This document shows, piece by piece, positions 26,685 through 37,705 of a stretch of DNA of 64,000 bases (within the stretch, counting starts at the first letter, position 1; the number at the start of each line of letters is the position of its first letter). Source of the stretch: Nocardia niwae NBRC 108934 = DSM 45340. GTDB taxonomy: Bacteria > Actinomycetota > Actinomycetes > Mycobacteriales > Mycobacteriaceae. The notes under the pieces are model-generated. The model saw nothing but the letters and a program-made list of their open reading frames with translations. It was not told the origin of the DNA and did no database searches. The stretch covers positions 1 through 64,000 of the forward strand of contig NZ_BDCK01000018.1 in the NCBI RefSeq assembly GCF_001613465.1, read 5' to 3'. The translations under genes and the position numbers were made by a program.

Positions 26685-28379
26685 TCACTGCGCCGGGATA
26701 CGGGGCGGCGCCGGCTCGATCGGCAGGCGCAGCGCGCCCGGCGCCGTCGCGGGCACCGCGGGATGCGCCGGGGCCACCGGAGCGATGCGCCGGTAGGGCG
26801 ATCCCAGCTCAGGCCTGGAGTCGGGGTCGGCGCGGTTGGGCCAGAACGCCATCGCGCGCTCGGCTTGCGCGGTGATCGTCAGCGACGGGTTCACGCCGAG
26901 ATTGGCGGTCACCGCCGAGCCGTCCGCGACGTGCAGGCCGGGATGACCGTAGACCCGCTGGTACGGGTCCACCACGCCGGTCTGCGGGCTGTCGCCGATC
27001 ACGCATCCGCCGATGTAGTGGGCGGTGGCGGGAATGTCGAACACGTCCATGATCAGCCCGTGGGTGTCGCCGTCGACCTTCGCGCCGAACCGCCTGCCGA
27101 TGTCGTGGGCCAGCGGGATCCAGGTCGGGTTCGGCTCGCCGGTGCCCTGTCTGGTGCGCAGCCGCCCGCGCTTGCGGAACGAGGTCAGCGAGTTGTCCAG
27201 CGACTGCATGATCAGCAGGATCACCGACTTCTCCGAGGCGTGCCGTGCGTTCAGGCTGCGCAGGAACACCAGCGGGTGCAGCAGGATCGCCAGCAGGAAG
27301 CGCAGGAAGCGGAACGCGCCGCCGTCCACGATGGGTACCGACATCGGGAACAGCGCGTTCTGGCCCTTGCCGTAGTGACACACCTCGACGTGGGTGTCGG
27401 GCTCCGGGTGGATGGAGGAGGTGATCGCGATGCCCTCGGCGAAGTCGCGGCGGGCGCGGCTGACCACATTGAGGATGGCCTCGGAGTTGCTCCTGGTCAG
27501 TTCGCCGAGCCGGGGCGACAGGTGCGGCAGCACGCCGTCGTCCCGCATCTTGTGCAGCAGCTTCTGGGTGCCGAGCGCGGCGCCCGCGAACACCACCTGC
27601 TCGGCGGTGAAGGTTCTGCGGTGCTTGCGGATCCAGCGGCCGGACCGCTCGGTGCCGACGGCGTATCCGCCGCCGGGCAGCGGCCGCACGGCGGTGGCCG
27701 TGGTCAGCGGGTGAACCTCCGCACCGGCCTGTTCGGCCAGGTGGAGATAGTTCGTGGTGGTGGTGTTCTTGGCGTTGTGCGGGCAGCCGGTGAAGCAGCG
27801 CGCGCAGTGCACGCAGCCGGTGCGGCGCGGACCCGCGCCGCCGAAGTAGGGGTCGTCGACCTCCGTGCCGGGATCGCTTTCGTTGAAGAACACACCGACC
27901 TCGGTCGGATGGTAGGTGTCGGCCACGCCCAGGTCCTCGGCGATCTCCCGGATCACCTCGTCGGCCGGGGTGGTGCGCGGATTCGGCGCGACCCCGAGCA
28001 TGCGCTTGGCCTGGTCGTAGTACGGCGCCAGCTCCGCGCGCCAGTCGGTGATGTGCGCCCACTGCCGGTCGGTGTAGAAGTTGGGCAGGGGTTCGTAGAG
28101 CGTGTTCCCGTAGATCAGCGAGCCGCCGCCGACGCCCGCGCCGGAGAACACGGCGCACTTGCCGAGCAAGCTGATCCGCTGCGGACCGGTGAGGCCCAGG
28201 CGCGGCGCCCAGATCGACTTGCGCACATCCCAATTCGTGCGCGGGATGTCCTCGGCGTTCCATCGGCGGCCTGCCTCGAGCACGCCTACCCGGTAACCCT
28301 TCTCGGTGAGCCGCAGGGCGCTGACGCTGCCGCCGAAACCGGAGCCGATCACCACCACGTCGTAGTCGAATGCGGACAT
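26685..28379 (-). CDS. choD: GMC oxidoreductase, cholesterol-oxidase (ChoD)-like
   Basis: 564 residues from the ATG at 28379 with AGAGGAAG upstream. The FAD motif VVIGSGFGGSVSALRL is at the N-terminus. The family-typical GCVHCARCFTGCPHNAKNT cysteine cluster is near residue 190, and the end is ANLGVNPSLTITAQAERAMA. It aligns from end to end, as far as memory allows, with M. tuberculosis ChoD (Rv3409c, 578 residues), including the C-terminal YRRIAPVAPAHP block. The family oxidises 3-hydroxysteroids or related alcohols, but ChoD itself is not essential for cholesterol degradation, so the true substrate is open. It is divergent from pgsA2. Confidence 0.78.
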   Translation of the reverse strand: MSAFDYDVVVIGSGFGGSVSALRLTEKGYRVGVLEAGRRWNAEDIPRTNWDVRKSIWAPRLGLTGPQRISLLGKCAVFSGAGVGGGSLIYGNTLYEPLPNFYTDRQWAHITDWRAELAPYYDQAKRMLGVAPNPRTTPADEVIREIAEDLGVADTYHPTEVGVFFNESDPGTEVDDPYFGGAGPRRTGCVHCARCFTGCPHNAKNTTTTNYLHLAEQAGAEVHPLTTATAVRPLPGGGYAVGTERSGRWIRKHRRTFTAEQVVFAGAALGTQKLLHKMRDDGVLPHLSPRLGELTRSNSEAILNVVSRARRDFAEGIAITSSIHPEPDTHVEVCHYGKGQNALFPMSVPIVDGGAFRFLRFLLAILLHPLVFLRSLNARHASEKSVILLIMQSLDNSLTSFRKRGRLRTRQGTGEPNPTWIPLAHDIGRRFGAKVDGDTHGLIMDVFDIPATAHYIGGCVIGDSPQTGVVDPYQRVYGHPGLHVADGSAVTANLGVNPSLTITAQAERAMAFWPNRADPDSRPELGSPYRRIAPVAPAHPAVPATAPGALRLPIEPAPPRIPAQ

Positions 28380-28525
28380 GACTTCCTCTCGCTCACCGGC
28401 CACTCGGTGAGAAATATTTCAAATCATTCTGTCACCGTCGCACTGTGGCGGAAACCATCCTCGCACGGGCATGCCGGGCCGAGATCCGGAAATTCGGCAC
28501 CTGAAGATGGCGAGGAACCGGGTGC

Positions 28526-29191
28526 GTGGGGTATGCACGGGGCGTGACAACCGAATCGGGCACAACCCAACCGGAGGAGCGCGCCGCCGACGGCGGAGTG
28601 CGGGGCGTCTTCGCCGACCGCATCCTGACCGTGCCGAATGTGCTGAGCGTGTTGCGCCTGCTGGGCGTCCCGCTGTTCCTTTGGTTGCTGCTGATCGAGC
28701 GGGCCGATGGCTGGGCGTTCGCTCTGTTGGTCGTCAGCGGCGTCACCGACTTCCTGGACGGCAAGCTCGCCCGGCTGCTGGAGCAGTCCTCCCGGCTGGG
28801 AGCCCTGCTCGATCCGTTCGTCGACCGGCTCTATCTGGTCACCACGCTGGCGGCCTTCGTGATCCGCGGCCTGATCCCGTGGTGGGTGGCGGTGATCCTG
28901 GTCGGGCGCGACCTCGTGCTCACCGCGACACTGTCGGTGTACAAGCGCCGCGACCTGCCTCCTCCGGATGTGATCTACCTCGGCAAGGCGGCCACCTTCG
29001 CGCTGATGTCCGCGTTGCCCTGGCTGCTGGCCGGCCAGATGGACTGGGCTGCCGCCGGTTTCGGGCGGGCCTTCGGCGGGGCACTACTGATCTGGGGCAC
29101 CGCGGTCTACGTCTGGACCGGCGTGCTCTATACCGGCAAGGCCATCGCGGTCGCAAGAGCGATACCGGCTGTGGGGCATCGGAGGGCGTAG
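28526..29191 (+). CDS. pgsA2: CDP-alcohol phosphatidyltransferase (PgsA2-like)
   Basis: 221 residues from a GTG at 28526 with GAGGA 9 nt upstream; a GTG at 28544 is also possible. It has six hydrophobic segments and the full family motif DGKLARLLEQSSRLGALLDPFVD (D-G-x2-A-R-x8-G-x3-D-x3-D). It transfers a phosphatidyl group from a CDP-lipid at the membrane. Its homologue at this position in mycobacteria, Rv1822, has been proposed to be the eukaryotic-type cardiolipin synthase and not the phosphatidylglycerophosphate synthase. gcvH follows after 42 bp. Confidence 0.85.
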   Translation: MGYARGVTTESGTTQPEERAADGGVRGVFADRILTVPNVLSVLRLLGVPLFLWLLLIERADGWAFALLVVSGVTDFLDGKLARLLEQSSRLGALLDPFVDRLYLVTTLAAFVIRGLIPWWVAVILVGRDLVLTATLSVYKRRDLPPPDVIYLGKAATFALMSALPWLLAGQMDWAAAGFGRAFGGALLIWGTAVYVWTGVLYTGKAIAVARAIPAVGHRRA

Positions 29192-29233
29192 CCGATAGAG
29201 TTTGCGTGCAACGTTCAAACGAAAGGACGGCCT

Positions 29234-29632
29234 GTGACCCAGACCCCCGAGGATCTGCGCTACACCGAGCAGCACGAATGGGTACGCCGGATCGGCCCGA
29301 CTCGGGTTCTGGTCGGCATCACCGACTACGCCCAGTCTCAACTCGGTGACGTTGTGTTCGTGCAGCTGCCCGAGACGGGTGCGGACGTGGCCGCCGCGGA
29401 CAGCATCGCGGAGGTGGAGTCGACCAAGAGCGTGTCCGACATCTACGCGCCGTTGAGCGCGAAAGTCGTTGCGGTGAACGACACGCTGACCGCGGAGCCG
29501 GAGATGTTGAACACCGATCCCTACGGTGACGGGTGGCTGTTCGAGTTGGAGGTGGGCGATGCGGAGAAACTCGACGCGACGCTCGGTGAACTGCTGGATG
29601 CCGCAGGTTATCAAGGAGTTATCGGGGGCTGA
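29234..29632 (+). CDS. gcvH: Glycine cleavage system H protein
   Basis: 132 residues, the normal length. The lipoyl-lysine is in AEVESTKSVSDIYAP, about residue 66. It carries the aminomethyl group from the P protein to the T protein in the cytosol. The GTG at 29234 follows GAAAGGACGG. It is the first gene of the conserved gcvH-garA-MerR block and is separated from gcvP by about 4.8 kb. gcvT is not in the window. Confidence 0.97.
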   Translation: MTQTPEDLRYTEQHEWVRRIGPTRVLVGITDYAQSQLGDVVFVQLPETGADVAAADSIAEVESTKSVSDIYAPLSAKVVAVNDTLTAEPEMLNTDPYGDGWLFELEVGDAEKLDATLGELLDAAGYQGVIGG

Positions 29633-29800
29633 AGCAGCCTTCCCAGTTCTACCTGCACGGGTGCGGCCCGGCAGGGTACGGTCAATGCCAACAGATGCAC
29701 CCGGCGGTCGCGCCGGGAATCTAGAGACTCGACGGCAGGTCGTGGTACCAGAGGTATCACCTGCTTGCAGGGATAATCAGGTTCGAGGAGGAGAGAAACG

Positions 29801-30286
29801 GTGAGCGAGAACAAAGACCCGGGTTACGGGGAGACCGCGGCCGAGACGACGTCGGTCTTCCGCGCGGATTTCCTGAACGAGGTCGACGCGTCGCGCTCCG
29901 GAGAGCCGACCGGCGAGCAGCCGGTCCAAGGGGTCGAGGGTCTGCCCGTTGGCGCGGCCCTCCTGGTCGTCAAGCGCGGCCCGAACGCGGGCTCGCGGTT
30001 CCTGCTGGATCAGCCGACCACGTCGGCGGGGCGCCACCCCGACAGTGACATCTTTCTCGACGACGTCACCGTCAGCCGTCGGCACGCCGAGTTCCGCCAG
30101 GACGACGATTCGTTCCAGGTCGTCGATGTGGGCAGCCTGAACGGCACCTACGTGAACCGGGAGCCGGTGGACTCCTCGGAACTGCAGAACGGTGACGAGG
30201 TACAGATCGGTAAGTTCCGGCTGGTGTTCCTCACCGGGCCGCGCGCCCAGGTGACCGACTCGTCGGCGGGTGCGGGGAGTCTGTGA
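29801..30286 (+). CDS. garA: GarA, FHA-domain regulator of 2-oxoglutarate metabolism
   Basis: 161 residues. The N-terminal tail holds the phosphorylation motif ETTSVFRADFLNE, whose threonines are targets of Ser/Thr kinases PknB/PknG in mycobacteria. The forkhead-associated domain covers about residues 55-145 (SAGRHPDSDIFLDDVTVSRRHAEF, VGSLNGTYVN). Unphosphorylated GarA inhibits 2-oxoglutarate decarboxylase and glutamate dehydrogenase and activates glutamate synthase; phosphorylation makes it bind its own FHA domain and switches it off. The GTG at 29801 has GAGGAGGAG upstream. Confidence 0.97.
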   Translation: MSENKDPGYGETAAETTSVFRADFLNEVDASRSGEPTGEQPVQGVEGLPVGAALLVVKRGPNAGSRFLLDQPTTSAGRHPDSDIFLDDVTVSRRHAEFRQDDDSFQVVDVGSLNGTYVNREPVDSSELQNGDEVQIGKFRLVFLTGPRAQVTDSSAGAGSL

Positions 30287-30348
30287 CAGCGTCGGCGCCG
30301 GGTCGCGCCCACTCATGAAAGGCTCGGAGTCATGAAGGACCCAGCGCT

Positions 30349-31185
30349 GTGACCGGTGCGGCGCAGTGGGCACGCGGAGGAATGTCGATCGGCTCCGTGC
30401 TAGACCTGCTGCGCCCCGACTTTCCCGACGTCACCATCTCCAAGATCCGCTTCCTGGAAGCGGAGGGCCTGATCCGGCCGGAGCGGACGCCTTCGGGCTA
30501 CCGCAGGTTCTCCGTCGCGGATGTGGAACGGCTGCGATTCGTACTGACCGCGCAACGCGACCAGTACCTGCCGTTGAAGGTGATCAAGGAACAGCTCGAG
30601 GCAATCGACAGCGGTGCGGCGACGCTCGGCGTGCGGGAAGCCCGCGCCCGAGCGCACTCCGCCCGGCCCGGAACGCCGGAGTCCGGGCGGCGCACACCGG
30701 AGGCCGGACCGGCCGTACCGGATTCCGATCGTGGCGTGCGCCCGGCGGCGGCGCCTCGCAGGCTCGGCGTCGTGCCGAGCGAGATCTCCCCGGATGATCT
30801 GCGCTTCGATCACGAAATCCGGATCACCCGGGCCGATCTGCTCGACCAGGCCGGGATCGAGGACAAGTTCCTCAACGACCTCATCCGGGCGAACCTGATC
30901 ACGCCCGGCCCGGCGGGGTACTTCGACGCGGACGCGGTCACGCTGGCCAAGACCGCGCGGGCGATGGCCGAATTCGGTTTGGAGGCACGGCATCTGCGTG
31001 CGTTCAAGCTGGCCGCCGACCGGGAGGCCGCGCTAGTGGCGCAGATCGTCGCCCCGATCGCGAAGAGCCGGGACGCGGGTGCGCGCGCCCGAGCGGAGGA
31101 GACGGTGCGCGAACTGGCCGCGCTGTCGCTGACCCTGCACACCTGTCTGGTGAAGTCCTCGGTCCGGGGCTCGCTCGGGGGATGA
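30349..31185 (+). CDS. MerR family regulator (Rv1828-like)
   Basis: 278 residues. The N-terminal MerR winged helix is at about residues 12-80 (MSIGSVLDLLRPDFPDVTISKIRFLEAEGLI, TPSGYRRFSVADVERL). A long Ala/Pro/Arg-rich linker follows, then a C-terminal helical domain typical of this actinobacterial group and not a metal-binding MerR. There are no cysteines at the usual metal-sensor positions. It is the third gene of the conserved block, 62 bp after garA. The orthologue's regulon is not known to me. Confidence 0.88.
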   Translation: MTGAAQWARGGMSIGSVLDLLRPDFPDVTISKIRFLEAEGLIRPERTPSGYRRFSVADVERLRFVLTAQRDQYLPLKVIKEQLEAIDSGAATLGVREARARAHSARPGTPESGRRTPEAGPAVPDSDRGVRPAAAPRRLGVVPSEISPDDLRFDHEIRITRADLLDQAGIEDKFLNDLIRANLITPGPAGYFDADAVTLAKTARAMAEFGLEARHLRAFKLAADREAALVAQIVAPIAKSRDAGARARAEETVRELAALSLTLHTCLVKSSVRGSLGG

Positions 31186-31343
31186 CCCCCGGCGGGCCCT
31201 GTTCCGTAGGTTTCGGCGACCCAACACGGTGATTTCGGCTGTGCAGACGGATCGCTGGACCGGTGCGGGTTCGCCTAGACTCGTGGTACGGCTAGCTCTG
31301 CAGCGGTCATGCCGGGCCGGCGGCGAGTATGGGAGGCAGTGCG

Positions 31344-31817
31344 ATGAGCGAAATGCGCGTGATCGGCATCCGTGTCGAGCAGCCACAGAACCAGCCCGTG
31401 CTGTTGCTCCGCGAAGTGGCGGGTGACCGGTATCTGCCGATCTGGATCGGGCAGGCCGAGGCGACGGCGATCGTGCTCGAACAGGAGGGGGTGACCCCGA
31501 TCCGCCCGCTGACGCACGACTTGATCAAGATCCTGATCACCGAGCTGGGGCACACCCTCAAGGAGGTGCGGATCGTGGATCTGCAGGAGGGCACCTTCTA
31601 CGCCGATCTGGTCTTCGAGAACGATCTGCGGATTTCGGCGCGGCCGTCGGATTCGATTGCGATCGCCTTGCGGGTGGGTTGCCCGATCCATGCCGAGGAG
31701 TCGGTTCTCGAGGAAGCCGGCCTCGTGATGCCGGACGAGCGCGAGGACGAAGTGGAGAAGTTCAAGGAGTTTCTGGAGTCGGTCTCCCCCGACGACTTCA
31801 AGGCGACCGATAGCTGA
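31344..31817 (+). CDS. Bifunctional nuclease (BFN) domain protein (Rv1829-like)
   Basis: 157 residues from the ATG at 31344, which has GGGAGG 7 nt upstream. The whole protein is a BFN/DUF151 domain (LPIWIGQAEATAIVLEQEG, HDLIKILITELGHTLKEVRIVDLQEGTFYADL, RPSDSIAIALRVGCPI). Plant and Thermotoga relatives have nuclease activity or related folds, and the bacterial role is unclear. It is always next to the MerR genes in mycobacteria. Confidence 0.92.
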   Translation: MSEMRVIGIRVEQPQNQPVLLLREVAGDRYLPIWIGQAEATAIVLEQEGVTPIRPLTHDLIKILITELGHTLKEVRIVDLQEGTFYADLVFENDLRISARPSDSIAIALRVGCPIHAEESVLEEAGLVMPDEREDEVEKFKEFLESVSPDDFKATDS

Positions 31818-32005
31818 AGTAGAGGTCGAGACTTTTCCCGCGCGTCGCGTTTGGCTCGATGACGCCGCTCCCTGGACAATCGGTGGGGAGTAATCTCGAC
31901 AGTTGGGCCACGACCGTTTCGGCCGAATCCGCACCGATTCGGTCGGTGACGGAGCCGGGTCATCGATGAGGCTGGGAATGCGTCGGCGAAGCAAGGGAGT
32001 GGTCA

Positions 32006-32563
32006 GTGGCAGAGCAATCGCAGGATGTGGTACAGCCAGGCCTGTTCCCCGACGACTCGGTACCTGACGATCTGGTCGGCTATCGCGTTCCCAGTGCGTG
32101 CCAGGTCGCCGGAATCACCTACCGGCAGCTCGACTACTGGGCGCGCACCGGTTTGGTGGTGCCTTCCATCCGGAGCGCCGCGGGTTCGGGAAGTCAGCGG
32201 CTGTACTCGTTCAAGGACATTTTGGTCCTGAAGATCGTCAAGCGGTTGCTCGACGCGGGCATCTCGCTGCAGAACATCCGGATCGCGGTCGATCATCTGC
32301 GCAGCCGCGGTGTGCAGGATCTGGCGGGGATCACCCTGTTCTCCGACGGCACTTCGGTGTACGAGTGCACCTCGGCCGAGGAGGTCGTCGATTTACTGCA
32401 GGGCGGGCAGGGGGTCTTCGGGATCGCCGTCAGCGGCGCCATGCGCGAGCTGACGGGCGCCATCGCCAATTTCCCCGCGGAGCGCGCGTCGGCGATCACC
32501 GAACGCCCGGAGGACGAGCTGTCGTTCCGTCGGAAGGCGCGGATGAACCGCAAGACGGGCTAG
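32006..32563 (+). CDS. ftsR: FtsR, MerR-type transcription factor
   Basis: 185 residues from a GTG at 32006 after AAGGGAG. The winged-helix domain spans about residues 24-95 (VGYRVPSACQVAGITYRQLDYWARTGLV, GSQRLYSFKDILVLKIVKRLL). The family member in Corynebacterium glutamicum, FtsR, activates ftsZ transcription and so controls cell division. It occupies the Rv1830 position. A strong terminator follows directly. Confidence 0.88.
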   Translation: MAEQSQDVVQPGLFPDDSVPDDLVGYRVPSACQVAGITYRQLDYWARTGLVVPSIRSAAGSGSQRLYSFKDILVLKIVKRLLDAGISLQNIRIAVDHLRSRGVQDLAGITLFSDGTSVYECTSAEEVVDLLQGGQGVFGIAVSGAMRELTGAIANFPAERASAITERPEDELSFRRKARMNRKTG

Positions 32564-32605
32564 AATTCGCCCAGTTCAGCGCGGAACATCAGGAACGAAC
32601 GCTTC

Positions 32606-32643
32606 CCACGGCCGGGTAAGGCGCGCAGCCTCCCCGGCCGTGG
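32606..32643 (+). terminator. Terminator after ftsR
   Basis: An 11-bp perfect stem (CCACGGCCGGG against CCCGGCCGTGG) with a 16-nt loop begins 43 bp after the ftsR stop. It separates the conserved regulator block from the M14 peptidase. Confidence 0.65.
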
Positions 32644-32703
32644 TGTGTGACAGCGCCGCCGGCGGGGACAAGGGGCCGCGGCGGCCAGCGAGGAGGGGGC
32701 GCC

Positions 32704-34056
32704 GTGCAGGCAGGCGACATCACCGGGTTGGTCGGGCCGATCGGCCGGATCGACGCGTTTCCGACCGTCGACGAACTCGACGCGTTCGCCGACGCGGTCG
32801 CGGCCGCGCATCCCGACCGGGTCTCGGTCACCGAACTCGGGCGGTCCCGCGGCGGTGATCCTATTCGCGCGGTGACGGTCGGATCGGGCGAACGGCACAT
32901 CCTGGTCTTCGGCAATCCGCATCCGAACGAACCCATCGGCATGGCCACGATTCGCCACCTGCTGGGCCGGATGGCCGCCGACGAGTCGGCAACCGTCGGC
33001 GCCACCTGGCATTTCCTGCTGTGCGTCGACCCGGACGGCACCCGGTTGAACGAAGGGTGGTTCGCGGGACCGCACACCAGGACCGGCGTCGCGCGCGGCT
33101 TCTATCGGCCACCCGCCGTCGAGCAACCCGAATGGTGCTTCCCGACCGAGTGGCACGGCCGGCGCGTCGGCGTGCCGCTCCCGGAGACGAAAGCGATGAT
33201 GTCGCTGATCGACCGGACCCGGCCCGCGTTGATCGCCTCCCTGCACAACGCGGAATTCGGTGGCGGTTTCTTCTACACCTCCGGCGGCGAGCCCGGATAC
33301 TGGTCAGCGCTGACGACCCGCCTTTCCGCCGCTGGTGTGCCGATCTACCAGGGCGAACCTGATGCGCCGGGCGCCCGCATGCTGGCTCCCGGGGTCTTCG
33401 AGCTGCCGCTGTTCGAGGCGATGGCCGATCTGCTCGCGGCGCAGGGCCTGGACGCGGTCACCGCGCTGGGCGGGGGCGGCTGCCGGGACTACGCGGCGCG
33501 CTACGGCACGGCGATCCTGGTGTGTGAACTGCCGCTCTGGGCCGACGCGCGGATCGGTGACGGCTCGGCGGGCGACCGTGTACTGGGTGACCTGCTCGAC
33601 GCCACGGCCGCGGACTATCGGGCCATGGCCGAGGTCGCCTCGGAGGTGCTCGCGCGGGTCGAGGGCCGGTTGAGCGGGCGCAGCCCGTTCGAGCGGTCGG
33701 TGCGCGCACTGGTCGCCGGGCTGCCCGGTCTGGCGGTGAGCAGACAGGCTGTGCCGGAACGGGATCGGATCGCGACCCGGGGCGAGATCTTCGTCGGACA
33801 ATACGACTGGACCGCGATGCTGCGCCTCCGGCTGGGCGGCATGCTGCTGCGCCTGCTGGAGGACGAATACGCCCGCGGCGGGGCGCCGGTGCTGGCCGCC
33901 GAACGCGAGCGGTTCGCCGCGGTCTTCGAGCGATGGTGCAAGGATGTGGAGCAGAACGCGCCGGGCGTCGCGGTGCCGCTGGATCGTCTGGTGGGCATCC
34001 AGGCGGAATCGATCATGCTGGCCGCGACGAGGCTGCGTGCGGGGCTGCCCATCTGA
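32704..34056 (+). CDS. M14 family zinc carboxypeptidase-like protein
   Basis: 450 residues from a GTG at 32704, preceded by AGGAGG at 7 nt; an upstream GTG at 32647 would add a low-complexity extension. Zinc ligands are His73 and Glu76 (NPHPNEPIGM) and the later His in ASLHNAEFGGGFFY. A candidate catalytic Glu is in ILVCELPLW. There is no signal peptide, so it is probably cytoplasmic. It resembles M14 amidohydrolases or carboxypeptidases acting on small peptides or amides. It sits between ftsR and the glycine riboswitch, where mycobacteria have a different small gene. Confidence 0.8.
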   Translation: MQAGDITGLVGPIGRIDAFPTVDELDAFADAVAAAHPDRVSVTELGRSRGGDPIRAVTVGSGERHILVFGNPHPNEPIGMATIRHLLGRMAADESATVGATWHFLLCVDPDGTRLNEGWFAGPHTRTGVARGFYRPPAVEQPEWCFPTEWHGRRVGVPLPETKAMMSLIDRTRPALIASLHNAEFGGGFFYTSGGEPGYWSALTTRLSAAGVPIYQGEPDAPGARMLAPGVFELPLFEAMADLLAAQGLDAVTALGGGGCRDYAARYGTAILVCELPLWADARIGDGSAGDRVLGDLLDATAADYRAMAEVASEVLARVEGRLSGRSPFERSVRALVAGLPGLAVSRQAVPERDRIATRGEIFVGQYDWTAMLRLRLGGMLLRLLEDEYARGGAPVLAAERERFAAVFERWCKDVEQNAPGVAVPLDRLVGIQAESIMLAATRLRAGLPI

Positions 34057-34156
34057 CCGGGGCCGCTCACCGGAGTGACCAGGACAACACGGTGCGGGCG
34101 GGGTCCCATGGCGCGCTCCGGCGTGGCGTCGGCATAAACTGACGGTGCGTCGCCGC

Positions 34157-34352
34157 CGTGCGGGAGAGCCTCGGTCTCGAAAAGAGTCCGAGCGCCGAAG
34201 GAGCAGCACCTCCCCGTCAATCTCTCAGGCAAAAGGACCGTGCGGGCTTCGGCGCCTCTGGAAAGCGGTGGCTTCGAGCTGCCCGCCCATGGGGAAAGGG
34301 TCTCGGCCACCGGTCGCGGCACCCGAATCTCTCAGGCGCCACGACAGAGGGG
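34157..34352 (+). promoter_or_regulatory. Tandem glycine riboswitch upstream of gcvP
   Basis: Two glycine aptamers lie back to back. Aptamer I (about 34157-34243) has CGGGAGAG, GCCGAAGGAGCAG and TCTCTCAGGCAAAAGGAC. Aptamer II (about 34255-34350) has CTCTGGAAAG, CATGGGGAAAG and AATCTCTCAGGC, closed by a P1 helix of CCTCT (34255-34259) with AGAGG (34346-34350). The repeated CTCTCAGG core at 34222-34229 and 34328-34335 is the hallmark of the class. It ends about 56 nt before the gcvP start, so the expression platform probably acts on gcvP translation or on a terminator in that stretch. The open frame through it is not coding. Confidence 0.92.
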
Positions 34353-34407
34353 GAGGGCCGGTACCCGTCGACCGCCTGGCCGACCCCGCCCGACCTTGGG
34401 AGCTGTT

Positions 34408-37218
<2,811 letters not shown>

Positions 37219-37236
37219 ACCGTGGGCCCGCCGGAG

Positions 37237-37646
37237 TCATCCCGCGGCCGCCACCTTCGCGTACGTGTTCACCAGGTCCGGCCAACCGCCCGCGCCGCCG
37301 ACCGCGTCGTGCATGGATGCCCAGCCGGAGCCGTGCTTCTCGAAATCGGAGTGCACCAGCGTGACGGCGGTGCGATCGGCAGCGACGGTCGCGAAAGTGA
37401 CATCGATCCGGCTGGCGCGCTCCGGATCGGGCTGGTGCTGCCAGTCCAATCCGATCTGCCAGGAGAACGCGAAGTGGGTGGGCGGCTGCCAGACGAGCAC
37501 GGTCCCCACGGGCATTCGGTGCCGTCCTCCTCCCAGCCGAGGCAGCGGCCGCCAACGCGCGGCTCGATCACCTCCTCGGCGAGCCGGCCGGCGCCGATGT
37601 GGTGCGCGCGTGGCCACCAGCTGTCGATGCCGGTGGGATTCGGTGT
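37237..37646 (-). pseudogene. SRPBCC/AHSA1-type protein, 5'-truncated and frameshifted
   Basis: Two frames together read as one SRPBCC protein. GIDSWWPRAHHIGAGRLAEE...GWEEDGTECPWG is in one frame, and TVLVWQPPTHFAFSWQIG...HDAVGGAGGWPDLVNTYAKVAAAG is in the next. One base is missing at about 37503-37506. Upstream, an in-frame TAG (37649-37647) sits directly before the conserved segment and the expected first 25-odd residues and start codon are absent. The VWA gene stop at 37706 leaves no room for them. It is a decayed gene, unless sequencing errors are involved. Confidence 0.7.
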
Positions 37647-37705
37647 CTACGATTCGGCGAGGTGACCAGGCGTGAATTCCGGCGGGAGGCGCCGAACGGT
37701 CCCGG

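Noticed and set aside
26685..28379. Cholesterol oxidase function as certain
   Set aside because: The family relation to ChoD is clear, but mycobacterial ChoD is not required for cholesterol breakdown, so only the family name is given.
28411..28420. Palindrome GAAATATTTC between choD-like and pgsA2
   Set aside because: A perfect 10-bp palindrome, but AT-rich and too short to separate from a plain promoter element.
34240..34407. Long N-terminal extension of GcvP
   Set aside because: This stretch is the second aptamer of the glycine riboswitch and the leader. The GTG at 34408 has a ribosome site and gives the normal protein start.
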